64,000 bases of DNA, taken from Endozoicomonas sp. 4G (GTDB lineage Bacteria > Pseudomonadota > Gammaproteobacteria > Pseudomonadales > Endozoicomonadaceae). Position numbers and translations under genes: made by a program. The stretch spans positions 4,570,001-4,634,000 of the forward strand of contig NZ_CP082909.1 in NCBI RefSeq assembly GCF_023822025.1. Direction: 5' to 3'. Each line of letters opens with the position of its first letter. The first letter of the stretch is position 1. Below, piece after piece: positions 62,956 to 64,000 of this stretch. The notes under the pieces were generated by a model. The model had not been told where the DNA came from and did no database searches. It worked only from the letters and a program-made list of their open reading frames with translations.

Positions 62956-64000
62956 TCAGCACTCGCCATATTGGCGCAACGCCGTCATATCCACAATTTT
63001 TCTGTCCACTTTCAGATAGGCGGTTCTCTCGCTATCCAGGACAGTGACTTCCTCGACCCCCGGAATAATGGCCAGCTCCCTGCCAATGGCACGGGCATCC
63101 AGGCTCATGGATGAGTCGAGGGCCATCACCATACTGCTGACGTAAGGAGGCTGTTTCATGGTAACAGACAATAACCACCAGAGTGCAGTGGGGATTGCAC
63201 AAACCATCATGACACCGGTCGCACCCCAGTACTGAAAAGCCAGTCCGCCGAGGCTGCCACCCAGGGCCGCTCCCAGAAACTGGCTGGTTGAGTATACACC
63301 CATGGAGGTGCCACGGGTGCCTGCCGACGATAATTTACTGACCAGGGAAGGCAGTGTAGCTTCCAGAAAATTGAATGCCGCAAAAAACAGGAATATTCCC
63401 AGCAGGACACTGTCGACACGCCACATTCCGGCAATGGCTGCCAGCAACACAGTAACAGCCCCTACAAAACACTGCTTCAAGCGACGTTTGGCCTCACTGA
63501 AAATAATCACCGGCACAATCATCACAAAGGAGACCGAGAGAGCCACTATATAAACCCAGCCGTGCTTTTCCCGGGCCATCCCAAGGGTATCTTCCAGCAT
63601 TTGCGGCAGAAACACGAACAGGGCCATCAGGGTGAAATGCAGGGTAAAGATACCGGCCATCAACCTGAGCATTTGTGGATTGCTTATAACATTACCCACG
63701 TCTTTGATCCTGACTTTGGTGTTCAGATCGGTACGGGTTACCACCGGGGTTGGCACCATAAACAGCAGAATCAGAATACCCAGCCCCGCCATCACCGCAT
63801 TACTGCCAAACAGCCCCTCAAGCCCCCACCAGCTAGCGAAAAGAGGACCCAGCAACATGGCAATGCAGAATGAGAACCCAATACTGATACCAAATACCGC
63901 CATGGCCCGGGTACGGTATTGCTCACGGGTCAAATCCGCCAAAAGTGCCGTGATGGCTCCGGCTACGGCACCGGCTCCCTGAAGAATCCGGCCAAAAATA
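62956..64000 (-). CDS. YajR-like MFS transporter with C-terminal ferredoxin-like domain (5' end outside window)
   Basis: The last 348 or so residues. The frame continues to the window edge (GRILQGAGAVAGAITALLAD precedes DLTREQYRTRAMAVFG, the MFS motif region of YajR). About eight membrane segments follow, then a soluble C-terminal domain (RELAIIPGVEEVTVLDSERT) like the YAM domain of YajR. Substrate unknown. Confidence 0.82.
   Translation of the reverse strand, partial: IFGRILQGAGAVAGAITALLADLTREQYRTRAMAVFGISIGFSFCIAMLLGPLFASWWGLEGLFGSNAVMAGLGILILLFMVPTPVVTRTDLNTKVRIKDVGNVISNPQMLRLMAGIFTLHFTLMALFVFLPQMLEDTLGMAREKHGWVYIVALSVSFVMIVPVIIFSEAKRRLKQCFVGAVTVLLAAIAGMWRVDSVLLGIFLFFAAFNFLEATLPSLVSKLSSAGTRGTSMGVYSTSQFLGAALGGSLGGLAFQYWGATGVMMVCAIPTALWWLLSVTMKQPPYVSSMVMALDSSMSLDARAIGRELAIIPGVEEVTVLDSERTAYLKVDRKIVDMTALRQYGEC

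Overview
The window looks like chromosomal DNA of a marine, host-associated gammaproteobacterium of the Endozoicomonas/Hahellaceae type (Oceanospirillales). This is inferred from the pairing of ordinary gammaproteobacterial housekeeping genes (betA, pssA, sutA, ubiK, glnK-amtB, comM/yifB, rep, ssb, fau, msrP) with heavy mobile-element decay and very large surface-protein paralogs. No rRNA is present; one tRNA-Arg(CCG) is.

Left part (1-13.9 kb): msrP (cut by the window edge) diverges from betA, which converges on pssA. A complete IscB transposon (omega/HEARO RNA plus iscB) sits in the 3' end of an unrecognised gene. Next comes an AT-rich phage-like cassette (54-aa membrane protein, RuvC-like resolvase, zinc-ribbon protein, glutaredoxin) and an orphan HigA-type regulator, on the 3' side of tRNA-Arg. 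Then follow cytochrome c5, uspE, a LysE-family exporter, a PepSY-like/PIN pair and several small proteins ending in sutA.

Defence and mobile island (14-24.7 kb): a GHKL ATPase with a C-terminal nuclease-like EIK motif, a ParD-like antitoxin with a truncated RelE toxin, a three-repeat type I-F3-like CRISPR mini-array with cas6f and an N-terminally truncated cas7f (probable relic of a CRISPR-associated Tn7-like transposon), an IS4-family transposase, an intact ietA-ietS defence pair with a 23-aa ORF between them, and remnants of hsdM and a second gene.

Middle (24.7-41 kb): glnK-amtB under a probable sigma-54 promoter, ubiK, two secreted proteins, comM/yifB, a truncated TnpB gene joined tail-to-tail to a truncated peroxiredoxin gene, and a complete 2-aminoethylphosphonate uptake and degradation cluster. 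In that cluster phnW diverges from phnR, a phosphonatase-like hydrolase, an FAD oxidoreductase and an ABC transporter, with two copies of a TGGTATATACCA operator between them.

Right part (41-64 kb): a DUF1028 gene with two decayed partial copies separated by acquired genes (RhuM/Fic protein, small secreted protein), rep, then four tandem genes of 2.8-4.1 kb. These encode one family: signal peptide, GLUG beta-helix, a Ser/Thr-rich stalk in two of the four, delta-60-type repeats, one transmembrane helix and a short basic tail. The window ends with argO, fau, a repeat-rich gap, ssb and a YajR-like MFS gene cut by the edge.

Relics of the IscB/HEARO element occur at three further places. At each of the three preserved right ends the element carries a Shine-Dalgarno-like TTGAG motif and is followed directly by ATGA or GTGA, which at two of them is the start codon of a downstream gene.
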